Source of the DNA: JANXQZ01 sp038225555
GTDB lineage: Bacteria > Acidobacteriota > Terriglobia > Bryobacterales > Bryobacteraceae
DNA length: 64,000 nucleotides
NCBI GenBank assembly: GCA_038225555.1
Contig: JBBRRB010000007.1
Span: 106,973 to 170,972 of the forward strand
Direction: 5' to 3'
Position numbers and translations under genes: made by a program. Below, one piece after another: positions 9,101 through 18,643 of this stretch. Within the stretch, counting starts at the first letter, position 1; each line of letters starts with the position of its first letter. The notes beneath the pieces were generated by a model. That model made no database searches. It was not told the DNA's origin and saw only the letters and a program-made list of their open reading frames with translations.

Positions 9101-10330
9101 CTAACGCGCCAGCGCGATTGTAAGCAGAATTGCTCTTTGGCTTCCCTGCCAGGAATCCTTAGGATCGAATGCCTCGCCCAACGAGTGCGCACCCGTCCCG
9201 AGCCCGCCGCCGCTGATCGTAATAGCCGGAATCTGCAGGTTCATCGGCACGTTCGAATCCGTCGACCCCTCGCGCAACTGCTCCTGAATGCCGAGCGCGC
9301 GCGATACCGCCAGCGCCGTACGGACGATGGGCGAATCGGCCGGAGTCTGGCCAGGAGGGCGAATTCCGACGAGCTCGGGTGATACGCTGACCTTGCCCTT
9401 GCCATCCCATCTCCGATTCTCCTCATCAACGGCAGCCTGAACCGCTGACTTGAACTTGTCGTCCAAGGCTTTGAGCGATGCTGGATCGGCGGATCGCATA
9501 TCCACCTCCATCCAGGCCTCATAGGGAATCGCGTTCACCGAAGTGCCTCCTCCCACGCGTCCCACATTGAAGGTGGTCTTGGGGGTGGCTGGCACCTGAA
9601 ATTCGTCGATCTTGGCGATGGCGCGACCCATGGCGTGAATCGGATTGGCCATGCCAAAAGCTCCGTAGCTATGGCCGCCCGGACCCTTGAAGGTAACGCG
9701 ATAGCGAAAGCTCCCGACTCCGATGTGGGCAATTCCGAGCCCGGTGCCGTCAATGGATACAAACTTATCGATCCCGCCTTTCAAGCTCTCGTAGAACAGA
9801 TTCTTGGCACCCCGCAGGTCGCCCAAGCCTTCCTCGCCCACGTTCGCGACGAACGTGATAGTGCCCGGGGTTACCACTTTGCCTTCATCGAGTGCGCGAA
9901 TGGTCGCAAGCAGCACAGCCAGTCCGCGGCAATCGTCGCCGATGCCGGGCGCTTTCAGCACCTCGCCGTCGCGGGTAACCTTCACGTTCGTGCCCTCCGG
10001 GAAGACCGTGTCGAGGTGGGCGGCCAGGACCAGGTTTGGACGAGCGGCTTTCCCCGGACGCGTTCCGATCACATTTCCAACCTTGTCGATGTACACGTTC
10101 TTCAAGCCGAACGCTTGGAACCTGCGCTTCAGTTCCAGTCCGCGCTGAGTTTCCTTGAAGGGCGGGGCCGGGATCTCGCAAACTTGCGCCTGGTCTTGCA
10201 GCGTTTTGGGTTCGTTTCGTTTTGCTGCTTCGAGGGCTGCATGCACGGCGGGTTCTTTCGCCAAGTCGGACGCTTCCTGGCCGAATGCTGCGCAGGCCAG
10301 CAGCAGGGAGAGAAGTGGAGTTGTACGCAT
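9101..10330 (-). CDS. Secreted M20-family metallopeptidase
   Basis: A 409-residue protein with a signal peptide ending near CAAFGQ. It shows the M20 zinc-peptidase pattern: LVLAAHLDTVFPEG (metal His and catalytic Asp), APGIGDDCRG (bridging Asp), VGEEGLGD (catalytic Glu pair) and a lid domain with GGHSYGAFG. The best resemblance is to PepT-like or carboxypeptidase-G2-like aminoacyl hydrolases, probably acting on peptides in the periplasm. The substrate is not readable from the sequence. It is transcribed towards the sigma-54 promoter region, and the PIG-L gene diverges from its start. Confidence 0.88.
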   Translation of the reverse strand: MRTTPLLSLLLACAAFGQEASDLAKEPAVHAALEAAKRNEPKTLQDQAQVCEIPAPPFKETQRGLELKRRFQAFGLKNVYIDKVGNVIGTRPGKAARPNLVLAAHLDTVFPEGTNVKVTRDGEVLKAPGIGDDCRGLAVLLATIRALDEGKVVTPGTITFVANVGEEGLGDLRGAKNLFYESLKGGIDKFVSIDGTGLGIAHIGVGSFRYRVTFKGPGGHSYGAFGMANPIHAMGRAIAKIDEFQVPATPKTTFNVGRVGGGTSVNAIPYEAWMEVDMRSADPASLKALDDKFKSAVQAAVDEENRRWDGKGKVSVSPELVGIRPPGQTPADSPIVRTALAVSRALGIQEQLREGSTDSNVPMNLQIPAITISGGGLGTGAHSLGEAFDPKDSWQGSQRAILLTIALAR

Positions 10331-10411
10331 TGGTTTCTATACTAGCGGGGCCCGCAGCAACTGTCGCTGCGAGTTGACCACGGCACCCTGGTTCCTATCT
10401 AATGTTGAATC

Positions 10412-11356
10412 ATGCACAGACGCGAATTTTTCCACGGCATGCTGGCCGGGCTGGCGGTCTTCCGGCTCAATGTGGCGCACGCGCAAACCGCGCCATTCTT
10501 AGAGCGGGCGCGGTCCGGGACGCCTCATCGGGGCAAGGTGCTGATTGCGATTCAACCCCACTCCGACGACATCGCCCTGTTTTGCGCTGGAACAGTCGCC
10601 AAACTGATTCAGGAAGGCTACACGGGCTACATGATCCGAGCCACCAACGACGACATGGGCGATGACGTTGGCCTGCCGGGAACGGTGGGAGAAAACGTGC
10701 TGCGCAACGAACGCGAGGTGGCCGAACAAGCCCTCGCGCTCGGGCTTAAGCGGGACTTCGCGCTGAACTACAACAACCATCGCATGAGCGACATCTCTCG
10801 CAACGAGCTGATCTGCCGGCTCATTTTCCTGTTCCGCTTCCTCAAGGCCGACACCGTGTTCTGTTACGATCCCTGGGGCCACGATGAGGAGAACCCGGAC
10901 CACTACGTCCTCGGTCATTGCGTGGAGGCGGCCTCCTGGATGGCTGGGCGGGTTCACGATTATCCGGAACAGATCGCAGCGGGATTCGAAGCTCGGGCGA
11001 TTACGGACAAATACTATTACGCACGCCATCCCGACATCACGCGAGTGGTGGATATCAGCGGCGTTGTGGAGAAAAAGATCGACGCGAATATCTGCAACGT
11101 GGCCAAGGGTCCAGGCGGACACCATGGCTCGCAATTGCGGGCGGAGTTGGCGAAGCGGGGCAAGAAGCTGGCTTTGCTGGGAGACGACGATCGTACCGCT
11201 GACCGCAACTACATCCGCGAGTTTGTGCTGGCGCGCGATCGCGAGCTCGAGAAAAAATATGGCGTCGAGTACGCCGAAGCGTTCCACTATGTACCAGGCC
11301 CGGGGCCGTCGCGCGTGGATTCGTATGTTCAGCAGCACGCAGTTCCGTCGCGCTGA
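10412..11356 (+). CDS. PIG-L family deacetylase-like hydrolase
   Basis: A 314-residue protein with a leader MHRREFFHGMLAGLAV, resembling a Tat signal with a single Arg pair. The LmbE/PIG-L metal motif is QPHSDDIALFCAG (His50, Asp52, Asp53, a variant of HPDDE), and the second motif is HYVLGH (about 163-168). Family members are zinc-dependent N-deacetylases of GlcNAc-type amides. It is the first gene of a plus-strand row, with the amino-acid permease starting three bases after its stop. Confidence 0.85.
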   Translation: MHRREFFHGMLAGLAVFRLNVAHAQTAPFLERARSGTPHRGKVLIAIQPHSDDIALFCAGTVAKLIQEGYTGYMIRATNDDMGDDVGLPGTVGENVLRNEREVAEQALALGLKRDFALNYNNHRMSDISRNELICRLIFLFRFLKADTVFCYDPWGHDEENPDHYVLGHCVEAASWMAGRVHDYPEQIAAGFEARAITDKYYYARHPDITRVVDISGVVEKKIDANICNVAKGPGGHHGSQLRAELAKRGKKLALLGDDDRTADRNYIREFVLARDRELEKKYGVEYAEAFHYVPGPGPSRVDSYVQQHAVPSR

Positions 11357-11359
11357 TCC

Positions 11360-12658
11360 ATGGACAACTTACTCCGCAAGCTCGGGCTGCTGGATGCGAC
11401 ATTCATCGTAATCGGAATCGTGATCGGCTCGGGCATCTTCTTGTTGCCGAATCTGATCGCTCGAAATTTACCGTCGGGTCCGGCCATCATCGGCGTGTGG
11501 ATCGTGGCGGGAGTGCTGTCCTACTTCGGGGCGCTGGCGTACGCGGAACTCGGCGCGATGATGCCGGATACGGGTGGGCAGTATGTGTATTTGCGCGAAG
11601 CCTACGGCCCGCTCTGCGCGTTTATGTGCGGCTGGGTTTTCACGCTGGCGGTGCTGCCTGGGGGAACGGCTTTTCTGGCGGTCGGATTCTCCATCTATCT
11701 TGACCACTTCGTGCCCTTATCGCCGGGGGCGCGAAACGCTGTTTCTCTGGCGCTGGTTGCGGCGCTCTCCGCGATCAACTACGTTGGCGTGCGGGAAGGC
11801 GCGTGGGTGCAGCGGGTGTTTACGTCGCTGAAAATCGCGGGCTTGTTGCTTGTGATCGGGGCCGCCGCGTTTGCTCCGCACGTAGCTGGGACGTCACATG
11901 CATCGTCGCCGCTAGTCTCCTACGGCGGCATCGGTTTCGCGATGACTGCATGCTTGATGGCGTATAACGGCTGGAGCTATGTGAGCTTCGTGGCTGGGGA
12001 AGTGAAAGACCCCCAACGCAATCTGCCTCGGTCGTTGGCGCTGGCAATGGCGATTGTGATCGCTCTGTATGTGTCGGCGAATCTCGCCTACATGAACGTG
12101 CTGACTGTGCCGGAAATCGCTGCCTCCGAACGCGTGGGTGCCGACGTCGCGGGCCGCGCAATGGGTTCAGCCGGGGCAACTGTCCTTTCCGCCGTCGTGC
12201 TCCTGTCTGTGATCGGTGCGATCAACGGCTGCATTCTCACTGGCGCACGCATCCCGTTCGCGCAGGCTCGGGACGGCCTGTTCTTCCGCCGGTTTGGGAC
12301 GGTTCATCCGCGCTTCAAAACACCCGCGTTTGCAATTGTGGCTCAGGCGATTTGGGCGGGCGTGCTGATCTTGACCGGGTCTTACGAAACGCTGTTTTCA
12401 TATACCATGCTATCGGCGTGGATCTTTTATACCCTGAGCGTTCTGGCCGTTTGGGTCCTGCGCCGCAGAATGCCCAATGCCGTCCGACCTTATCGGATGT
12501 GGGGCTACCCTGTAACGCTCTGGCTGTTCGTCATCGTCTCGGTCTGGTTCATGGCGGATGCCCTGATCAATCAAACCAAGACGTCGCTCATCGCGTTTGC
12601 GATGGCGGCGGCGGGCATTCCGTTCTACTATGTTTGGCGGGGTTCGAAGCACGCATAG
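11360..12658 (+). CDS. APC-superfamily amino-acid permease
   Basis: A 432-residue protein with about 12 hydrophobic segments. It begins with the APC signature GIVIGSGIFLLPNLIA in helix 1. Helix 2 is followed by YAELGAMMPDTGGQYVYLREAYG, as in LAT/YfnA-type exchangers. The probable substrate is an amino acid, exchanged or taken up with a proton across the inner membrane. It follows the PIG-L gene by three bases and a second APC permease lies 48 bases downstream, so the two transporters are likely co-expressed. Confidence 0.9.
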   Translation: MDNLLRKLGLLDATFIVIGIVIGSGIFLLPNLIARNLPSGPAIIGVWIVAGVLSYFGALAYAELGAMMPDTGGQYVYLREAYGPLCAFMCGWVFTLAVLPGGTAFLAVGFSIYLDHFVPLSPGARNAVSLALVAALSAINYVGVREGAWVQRVFTSLKIAGLLLVIGAAAFAPHVAGTSHASSPLVSYGGIGFAMTACLMAYNGWSYVSFVAGEVKDPQRNLPRSLALAMAIVIALYVSANLAYMNVLTVPEIAASERVGADVAGRAMGSAGATVLSAVVLLSVIGAINGCILTGARIPFAQARDGLFFRRFGTVHPRFKTPAFAIVAQAIWAGVLILTGSYETLFSYTMLSAWIFYTLSVLAVWVLRRRMPNAVRPYRMWGYPVTLWLFVIVSVWFMADALINQTKTSLIAFAMAAAGIPFYYVWRGSKHA

Positions 12659-12706
12659 CGCTGCCAATAATCCACTGGTGTAGCATGAGCCTTATGCACG
12701 GACGAG

Positions 12707-14041
12707 ATGGCTGATTCAGCGCCTGTACTGCGACGCGAGCTTCGGCTCTGGGACTTGGTATTCCTCAACATTACAGCCGTGGCGAGCGTTCGTTGGGTAG
12801 CTGCAGCGGCGCACGCCGGGCCTGGATCCATCAGCCTTTGGATCCTTGCAATCGTCGCGTTTTTCATTCCTTCCGCCTTTGTTGTCGCAGCGCTCTCCCG
12901 GCGTTTTCCAGACGAGGGAGGCCTCTACGTCTGGACCAAGAATGCGTTCGGCCCGTGGCATGGCTTCCTCTGCGCGTGGCTGTACTTCCTTTCGAATCTT
13001 CTGTTCGTCCCCAGCCTGGCGCTGTTCGCAATCGGCGTGAGCGGGTACGTCTGGAATACCGATCCGGCCCAACTCGCCAGTAACCGCATTTACACGCTGT
13101 CGGCGACGCTCATCCTCCTCTGGGGAGCGTACCTCGTGCATCTGTTCGGCTTGAAGATCGGCAAATGGGCCGGAAATATTGGCGGTGCCTCGACATACCT
13201 GTCCGCTGCCCTGTTGACCCTCATGGCAGTCTGGCTCGTGTTCCACGGTGGCTCTGTGACACGCTTCCATCTAGTGCCGGAAGCAACTTGGGACAACCTC
13301 AACATCTGGTCTCAAATCGCGTTCGCTTTCGTGGGGTTGGAGCTAGGACCTGTCTTAGGCGCCGAGATTCTGAATCCCACCAGGAACGTCCCGCGCGCCG
13401 CCTGGATCAGCGCAGTCGGGTGCGCGGCCTTTTACATCGCTGCCACCGCCGCCATTCTCGTAGTGCTGCAACCCGCGCAAGTCAATCAAGTGACGGGGCT
13501 CGCGCAAGCGGGAAAAAGCGCGGGCGCTCGACTCGGGTTGCCTGGATTTTCCCAAGCCTTCGCACTGCTAATCGTGATCGGGACCTTTGGAGCACTCGCG
13601 TCCTGGATCGGCGGGAACACGCGCTTGCCTTTCGTAATCGGTCTGGACCGCTATCTGCCTGCAGCCTTCGCGAGCCTGCACCCGCGTTGGGCCACGCCCC
13701 ACGTTTCCATACTCACCCAGGCCCTCGCCGCCACCCTTCTCCTGGCTGCCACCCAGGCAGGAGAAAGCCTCACGGCCGCTTATCAGATCCTGGTGGATAT
13801 GACGGTGATCACTTCATTCCTGCCATTTCTCTATATATTTGCGGTCGCGTGGAAGTACGGTCAGCGTTTGGCCCCGGCTCTTGGGTTGAGCATTTCCGTC
13901 GCGGCCATTTTGCTTTCCATGGCACCTCCCGCGGACGTGGCTTCCTGGCGAATTTTCGAGGCCAAGGTTATCGGCGGGTGCTTGTTGCTGGGCGGGCTGG
14001 GGCGGTTCGTGTTTATGCGGAACCAGAGGGCGGCCGCTTGA
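12707..14041 (+). CDS. APC-superfamily amino-acid permease (second copy)
   Basis: A 444-residue, roughly 12-helix protein from a different APC branch than its neighbour. Helix 1 reads DLVFLNITAVASVRWVAAAAHAGPGS, and the motif SRRFPDEGGLYVWTKNAFGPWHGF follows helix 2. Helix 1 lacks the usual GxGIF motif, so substrate binding may differ from classical members. Its TGA stop overlaps the TTG start of folC (TTGA). Confidence 0.88.
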   Translation: MADSAPVLRRELRLWDLVFLNITAVASVRWVAAAAHAGPGSISLWILAIVAFFIPSAFVVAALSRRFPDEGGLYVWTKNAFGPWHGFLCAWLYFLSNLLFVPSLALFAIGVSGYVWNTDPAQLASNRIYTLSATLILLWGAYLVHLFGLKIGKWAGNIGGASTYLSAALLTLMAVWLVFHGGSVTRFHLVPEATWDNLNIWSQIAFAFVGLELGPVLGAEILNPTRNVPRAAWISAVGCAAFYIAATAAILVVLQPAQVNQVTGLAQAGKSAGARLGLPGFSQAFALLIVIGTFGALASWIGGNTRLPFVIGLDRYLPAAFASLHPRWATPHVSILTQALAATLLLAATQAGESLTAAYQILVDMTVITSFLPFLYIFAVAWKYGQRLAPALGLSISVAAILLSMAPPADVASWRIFEAKVIGGCLLLGGLGRFVFMRNQRAAA

Positions 14042-15264
14042 CCTACGCCGAATCGGTTCGATACCTCTACTCGCTGGGCAACGAAATCCACACGGCTAAG
14101 CTTGGCTTGGAGAGGATAGCGCCTTTGCTCAAAGAGCTTGGAAACCCCGAGAGTGCCAGCCGTTACGTGCATGTCGCCGGAACCAACGGGAAGGGATCCA
14201 CTTCGGCGATGATCGAGAGCGGACTTCGCGCCACCGGCCTGCGAACAGGTCTCTACACTTCGCCGCATCTCTCAGAACCCACCGAGCGCATCCGGATCGG
14301 GGGCGAGCCGATTACCCGCGACGAATTTGCGGCGGCGTTCAACACAGTCCACGAGACCGCCGAGCGAATGCTTGCCTCAGGCGAACTTGACCTCCCGCTC
14401 CCCTACTTCGAGACCGTTACCGCGATGGCCTTCCTGGCATTCCGCGATGTTGGAGTGGATTGGGTAGTGCTGGAAGTGGGAATGGGCGGGCGGCTGGACG
14501 CCACCAACGTGGTGCGACCCTATCTCTGCGTCATTACTCCGATCGACTTGGACCACGAGTCTTTTCTGGGTGATACGGTGGCGAAAATCGCGGCGGAGAA
14601 AGCTGGCATTTTGAAGCCTGGCGTGCCGGCAGTGTTCGCTCATCAGCACCCCGAGGCAGCTGCCGTATTGCGAGAACGGGCAACGGGACCCTACACGTTC
14701 GCCGATGAATGGCCCGTGCAAGATCTCGAAATGGATGCGCGCGGCAGCCGGTTTACGATTCGAAATTTGCGAGTAACCTGCCCGTTGGCGGGCGAGCACC
14801 AAGTTGAAAATGCGCGGACTGCAGCGATCGCTCTGCATCAGCTCGGTTTCGCGCCGGACGGCATCGGCCTCACGCGGTGGCCCGGTCGATTGGAGCGCGT
14901 ATCCGAGCGTCCGGAAATTATCCTGGATGGCGCTCACAACCCCGCCGGCATTCGCGCACTGGTGGAGTATATCCGGCGTTTCTATGCGGGTCGCAATATT
15001 TGGCTGATCTACGGCGTTATGCGAGATAAATCGTTGACCGAGACTGTTGAGACCCTATTTCCGCTTGCCAGTCGCATCATTCTCACTTTGCCTGCCAACT
15101 CGCGCGCCATGCCGCCCGAGAGTATTCCTGCACCGGCCGCGATTGTCACGCAAAGCATAAGCGAGGCCCTGGACCACTTGCGCGATGTAGGCCCGAACGA
15201 CGCGGTCTTTATCACCGGATCTCTTTTCGTGGTGGGTGAAGCGCGAGCCTTGCTCGTACAATAG
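14038..15264 (+). CDS. folC: Dihydrofolate/folylpolyglutamate synthase
   Basis: A 408-residue ligase that adds glutamate to dihydropteroate or folates using ATP. The P-loop is HVAGTNGKGSTSAM (residues 45-58). The Mur-ligase centre is VLEVGMGGRLDATNVV, and the C-terminal domain has IILDGAHNPAG. The frame is open far upstream into the permease gene, so the start must be chosen. The TTG at 14038, overlapping the permease stop as TTGA and preceded by GAGGG seven bases upstream, gives the family's normal N-terminus (TYAESVRYLYSL). Confidence 0.93.
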   Translation: MTYAESVRYLYSLGNEIHTAKLGLERIAPLLKELGNPESASRYVHVAGTNGKGSTSAMIESGLRATGLRTGLYTSPHLSEPTERIRIGGEPITRDEFAAAFNTVHETAERMLASGELDLPLPYFETVTAMAFLAFRDVGVDWVVLEVGMGGRLDATNVVRPYLCVITPIDLDHESFLGDTVAKIAAEKAGILKPGVPAVFAHQHPEAAAVLRERATGPYTFADEWPVQDLEMDARGSRFTIRNLRVTCPLAGEHQVENARTAAIALHQLGFAPDGIGLTRWPGRLERVSERPEIILDGAHNPAGIRALVEYIRRFYAGRNIWLIYGVMRDKSLTETVETLFPLASRIILTLPANSRAMPPESIPAPAAIVTQSISEALDHLRDVGPNDAVFITGSLFVVGEARALLVQ

Positions 15265-15271
15265 ATAGAAA

Positions 15272-16006
15272 ATGTCGTTTCTGCGCGCGATTCTGATTAC
15301 CGTTCCCCTCGCCACGATCGCCACTATTCTGTTCGGAGCGTATGGAGTGGTTCTCTCGTTCTTCGATCCCACGGGGGACCGGCAGATGAAACTCGCGCGA
15401 TCCTGGGGCCGGGCGATCTGCGTTCTCTGCCGCATTCGCGTTGAGGCGGAAGGTCTCGACAAGATCTCGCCCGGCGCGCACTATATCATCTGTCCGAATC
15501 ATCTCAGTTATATGGATACGCCGGTTATCCTCTCGATCCTTCCGGTCAATTTTCGGTTTATGGCCAAGAAAGGTTTATTTCAGATCCCGTTCCTGGGCAC
15601 GCACCTGCAGCGCGCCGGCCACATCGCAGTGCCGCTCGACGATCCGCGCGGCTCCATACGGGCGCTTTCGCATGCGGCGAAGATCATCAATGAGCGACGC
15701 ATTTCGGTGCTAATTTTTCCCGAAGGAGGACGTTCCGAGACCGGCGAATTGCAGGAGTTCAAAGAGGGAGCCGCGTACACTGCGATCAAGGCGGGGGTGC
15801 CGATCATGCCCGTGGCGCTGTGCGGAACGCGCGAAATCTTGCCCATGCACTCGCTGCATGTTCGCGGCGGCGACGTCTGCGTTCGGGTCGGCGATCCTAT
15901 TATCACCAGCGGCCTCGCGCTGCAAGCCAGGACGGCGGTAACCGAGCAAATTCGCTCCCGGATTGTTATGCTTCTTAATTCCGCTTCTGTCGGTACTCAT
16001 GCCTAA
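15272..16006 (+). CDS. plsC: 1-acyl-sn-glycerol-3-phosphate acyltransferase
   Basis: A 244-residue membrane-anchored acyltransferase that makes phosphatidic acid. An N-terminal hydrophobic segment (about 6-30) precedes the catalytic HX4D motif, NHLSYMD with His77 and Asp82. The acceptor-binding motif FPEGGRSETG lies about 70 residues further on. It starts seven bases after folC and its end overlaps the next gene by eight bases. Confidence 0.92.
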   Translation: MSFLRAILITVPLATIATILFGAYGVVLSFFDPTGDRQMKLARSWGRAICVLCRIRVEAEGLDKISPGAHYIICPNHLSYMDTPVILSILPVNFRFMAKKGLFQIPFLGTHLQRAGHIAVPLDDPRGSIRALSHAAKIINERRISVLIFPEGGRSETGELQEFKEGAAYTAIKAGVPIMPVALCGTREILPMHSLHVRGGDVCVRVGDPIITSGLALQARTAVTEQIRSRIVMLLNSASVGTHA

Positions 16007-17084
16007 TAGACTCGCTTTCTTGCTGATTGCGGCGCTGCCGCTGGCGACTCGATCACAGACTATGTCGATCGAGGATTACTCGCCCAAATCGACGCTGGTG
16101 GTGCCGCAGCACCCGGTGGCTCGTGCAAAATATCCGTTCATCGATGTACATAATCATCAGAATTCGACCATGTCGAAGGACAAGCTGGATCAGCTCGTGC
16201 GCGATATGGACCGCATCAATCTGCGTGTAATGGTGAACCTCAGCGGCGGTTATGGCGACAAGCTGGCCAAGGGCGTTCAGAACATGAAGGGCAACTATAA
16301 GGACCGGTTCATCGTATTCGCAAATATCGATTTCACCGGACTGGACGATCCCGAATATTCTAAGCGGGCCGCGTCCCAACTCGAACAGGATGTCCGCAGC
16401 GGTGCGCAGGGTCTGAAAATATTTAAGAATTTCGGAATGGACTTGAAAGACTCGAAGGGGCAGCGCGTTCATGTCGACGATCCGCGTTTCGATCAAATCT
16501 TTGAGACTTGCGGCCGTCTCAAAATACCGGTGCTGATTCACACTGCCGAACCGTGGTCGTTCTTTCAGCCGATGGATAAAAATAACGAACGCTGGCTGGA
16601 GCTAAAGACGCATGCCGGACGGGCTCGTCCTCCAGAGAAGTACCCGAGTTGGGAAACGCTCATGACCGAGCAGCACAACCTCTTCGCGAAACATCCGAAT
16701 ACGAATTTTATCGATGCGCACTTGGGCTGGTATGGCTCCAACCTGGCAGAGCTGGCTCGGCTGATGGACCGACTTCCAAACATGTATACCGAGATTGGCG
16801 CGGTTCTGTACGATCTGGGGCGTCAGCCGAAATTCGCGCGGCAGTTCATGATCAAGTATCAGGACCGGGTGATGTTCGGGAAAGATTCCTGGAATGTGGA
16901 TGAGTATCCCACCTACTTTCGCGTTTTAGAAACAGGCGACGAATACTTCGATTACTACCGGAAATATCACGCGTTCTGGCAAATGTATGGCCTTGAACTT
17001 CCAGATGAAGTCTTGAAGAAGCTTTATTATAAGAACGCTCTGCACATCATTCCGGGCATTAATCCGGCAATGTTTCCCGACTGA
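15999..17084 (+). CDS. Secreted amidohydrolase-family protein
   Basis: A TIM-barrel metal hydrolase of about 361 residues. From the ATG at 15999 there is a signal peptide (MPNRLAFLLIAALPLATRSQ). The metal site HNH (His51, His53) follows in FIDVHNHQNS, then HTAEPWSF, DAHLGWYGSN and a C-terminal FGKDSW carrying the usual Asp. This matches amidohydrolase 2 (ACMSD-like) proteins. A start at 15963 is open, but it would overlap plsC by 44 bases and add a second hydrophobic stretch. The substrate is unknown. Confidence 0.83.
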   Translation: MPNRLAFLLIAALPLATRSQTMSIEDYSPKSTLVVPQHPVARAKYPFIDVHNHQNSTMSKDKLDQLVRDMDRINLRVMVNLSGGYGDKLAKGVQNMKGNYKDRFIVFANIDFTGLDDPEYSKRAASQLEQDVRSGAQGLKIFKNFGMDLKDSKGQRVHVDDPRFDQIFETCGRLKIPVLIHTAEPWSFFQPMDKNNERWLELKTHAGRARPPEKYPSWETLMTEQHNLFAKHPNTNFIDAHLGWYGSNLAELARLMDRLPNMYTEIGAVLYDLGRQPKFARQFMIKYQDRVMFGKDSWNVDEYPTYFRVLETGDEYFDYYRKYHAFWQMYGLELPDEVLKKLYYKNALHIIPGINPAMFPD

Positions 17085-17094
17085 AGCGCGTTGG

Positions 17095-18591
17095 CTAAAC
17101 ATCGCGCGGGCGCAAATACCAATCGAGAATCTCGTCTTCGTTCGCGAGTTTCGGTTCCATCGAAACGTCTGGATGGGTTGTCCGGAAGCGTTGAAGCATG
17201 AGCTGCTGCAACTCCCCTCCGATCTGGACATGCTCTTTGATGACGTTATGAAATTCGCCTGGATCGTCCTTCAGATCGAATAAGATTCGATAGCGGCCCG
17301 GGGTCGGGTTGTCAGTAACGTATCCGTCCTTGCGCTCGCGCTTGCCGGTGCAATAGATGAATTTCCAGCGATCGGTGCGAATGTAAGCTTCCTCATTCTC
17401 CAGGTACTCGCTGAAGATGTGGTCGCGGGCTTGGGGCTGGTTGCCTGCGAGGTACGGGCGCAGGCTTCGGCCATGCGTGATTGGGAGCGGGTCGAGTTGC
17501 AGCATGTCCACGATGGTCGCGGGCACGTCAATGTGCTCCGTCAAATCGCGCACCACTCCAGACTTGATTCGGCCCGGGTGGCGCATGATCAACGGCACAC
17601 GCAGCGCCGGATCGAAACCGCAGTGCTTCTCGAAACGGCCGTGTTGAGCGAGATTGTAGCCGTGATCCGCCATGTACACCACCATCGTGTTCCGGTCTAG
17701 CCCCGATTCCTTGAGTTTTTGAAGCAGTCGGCCGACATTCCGATCCAGATACTCGACCGAGGTGTAGTAGGCGGCGTTGATGCCCTGCTTATCGCCGTCG
17801 CTCAGATCGCGGAAGATCAGCGGAATCTGCCACGCATCTTCCGCCCCTGGCCGGGGCGCATGGAATTTCTCAGGCTGGTATTTGTCGCGATACTCGAAAG
17901 GAAAATCGTAGGGCGAGTGCGGCTCTAGAAAGCTCACCCACAGGGCAAAAGGCCGCCCGCGATTGCCTTCCAGATACTTCTCCACAAGACGCATTTGATA
18001 GCTCGCCCGCATGTCGGCATCGTAGCGAGGGTAGGGGAGTTTGTCGGCGTTGAGCCAGATGCGGGCAGGGTCCTTGAGCGGCTTCCACGGCGGCTTGATC
18101 CGAGTTCCCGATGGAAGAGGGCCGGGGACTGTATTTGTCTGCCATCCGGCGGTCAGAATGTCTTCCGTGTGTGCCACATCGAACCCATGCATGCCATTCT
18201 CGCCGGGACGGTTGAAATGCATTTTGCCGAACACCGCTGTCGTGTATCCGGCTTTGCGAAACTGCTTCGCGAGCGTGGGCTTATCGTCGGAAAGCGGCGT
18301 GGGTAGCCGGGTTACTCCAGCCATATGCGGCATTTGGCCGGTCAAGAAGCTTTGGCGCGACGGAGTGCAGACCGGCGAATTGCAGTAGTGGCGTGCAAAG
18401 CGTGTTCCTTCGGCGGCCAAGCGATCCAGATTCGGGGTGCGGGCGAGCTTGTTCCCATCCGCGCCTAGAACGTAGCCAGCATGATCGTCGGCGAGGATGA
18501 ATAGAAAGTTAGGCTTCTCGGGTTGAGCCGCGGCCAGCATTGAAGAGCCAGCGCCTGCCAACATGGCTCGCCGAGAAAGCATGTGAACCAT
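17095..18591 (-). CDS. Secreted sulfatase, formylglycine type
   Basis: A 498-residue type I sulfatase. A Tat-like leader with SRRAMLAGAG is followed by FILADDHAG (metal Asp35/Asp36) and the active-site signature C75-T-P-S-R79. Cys75 would be converted to formylglycine, so a maturase is needed elsewhere in the genome. Later metal ligands lie in VYMADHGYN. Its likely role is to remove sulfate from polysaccharides or sulfolipids outside the cell. It is convergent with the amidohydrolase gene with a ten-base gap. Confidence 0.92.
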   Translation of the reverse strand: MVHMLSRRAMLAGAGSSMLAAAQPEKPNFLFILADDHAGYVLGADGNKLARTPNLDRLAAEGTRFARHYCNSPVCTPSRQSFLTGQMPHMAGVTRLPTPLSDDKPTLAKQFRKAGYTTAVFGKMHFNRPGENGMHGFDVAHTEDILTAGWQTNTVPGPLPSGTRIKPPWKPLKDPARIWLNADKLPYPRYDADMRASYQMRLVEKYLEGNRGRPFALWVSFLEPHSPYDFPFEYRDKYQPEKFHAPRPGAEDAWQIPLIFRDLSDGDKQGINAAYYTSVEYLDRNVGRLLQKLKESGLDRNTMVVYMADHGYNLAQHGRFEKHCGFDPALRVPLIMRHPGRIKSGVVRDLTEHIDVPATIVDMLQLDPLPITHGRSLRPYLAGNQPQARDHIFSEYLENEEAYIRTDRWKFIYCTGKRERKDGYVTDNPTPGRYRILFDLKDDPGEFHNVIKEHVQIGGELQQLMLQRFRTTHPDVSMEPKLANEDEILDWYLRPRDV

Positions 18592-18643
18592 CGTACACTA
18601 GCTGAATTGGGTTCGTTTTGAAAAAACGGGGGAATGGTTCACC

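Noticed and set aside
13165..14037. An upstream in-frame extension of folC to 699 residues
   Set aside because: The extra residues are the out-of-frame shadow of the APC permease gene. FolC homology starts at the TTG at 14038.
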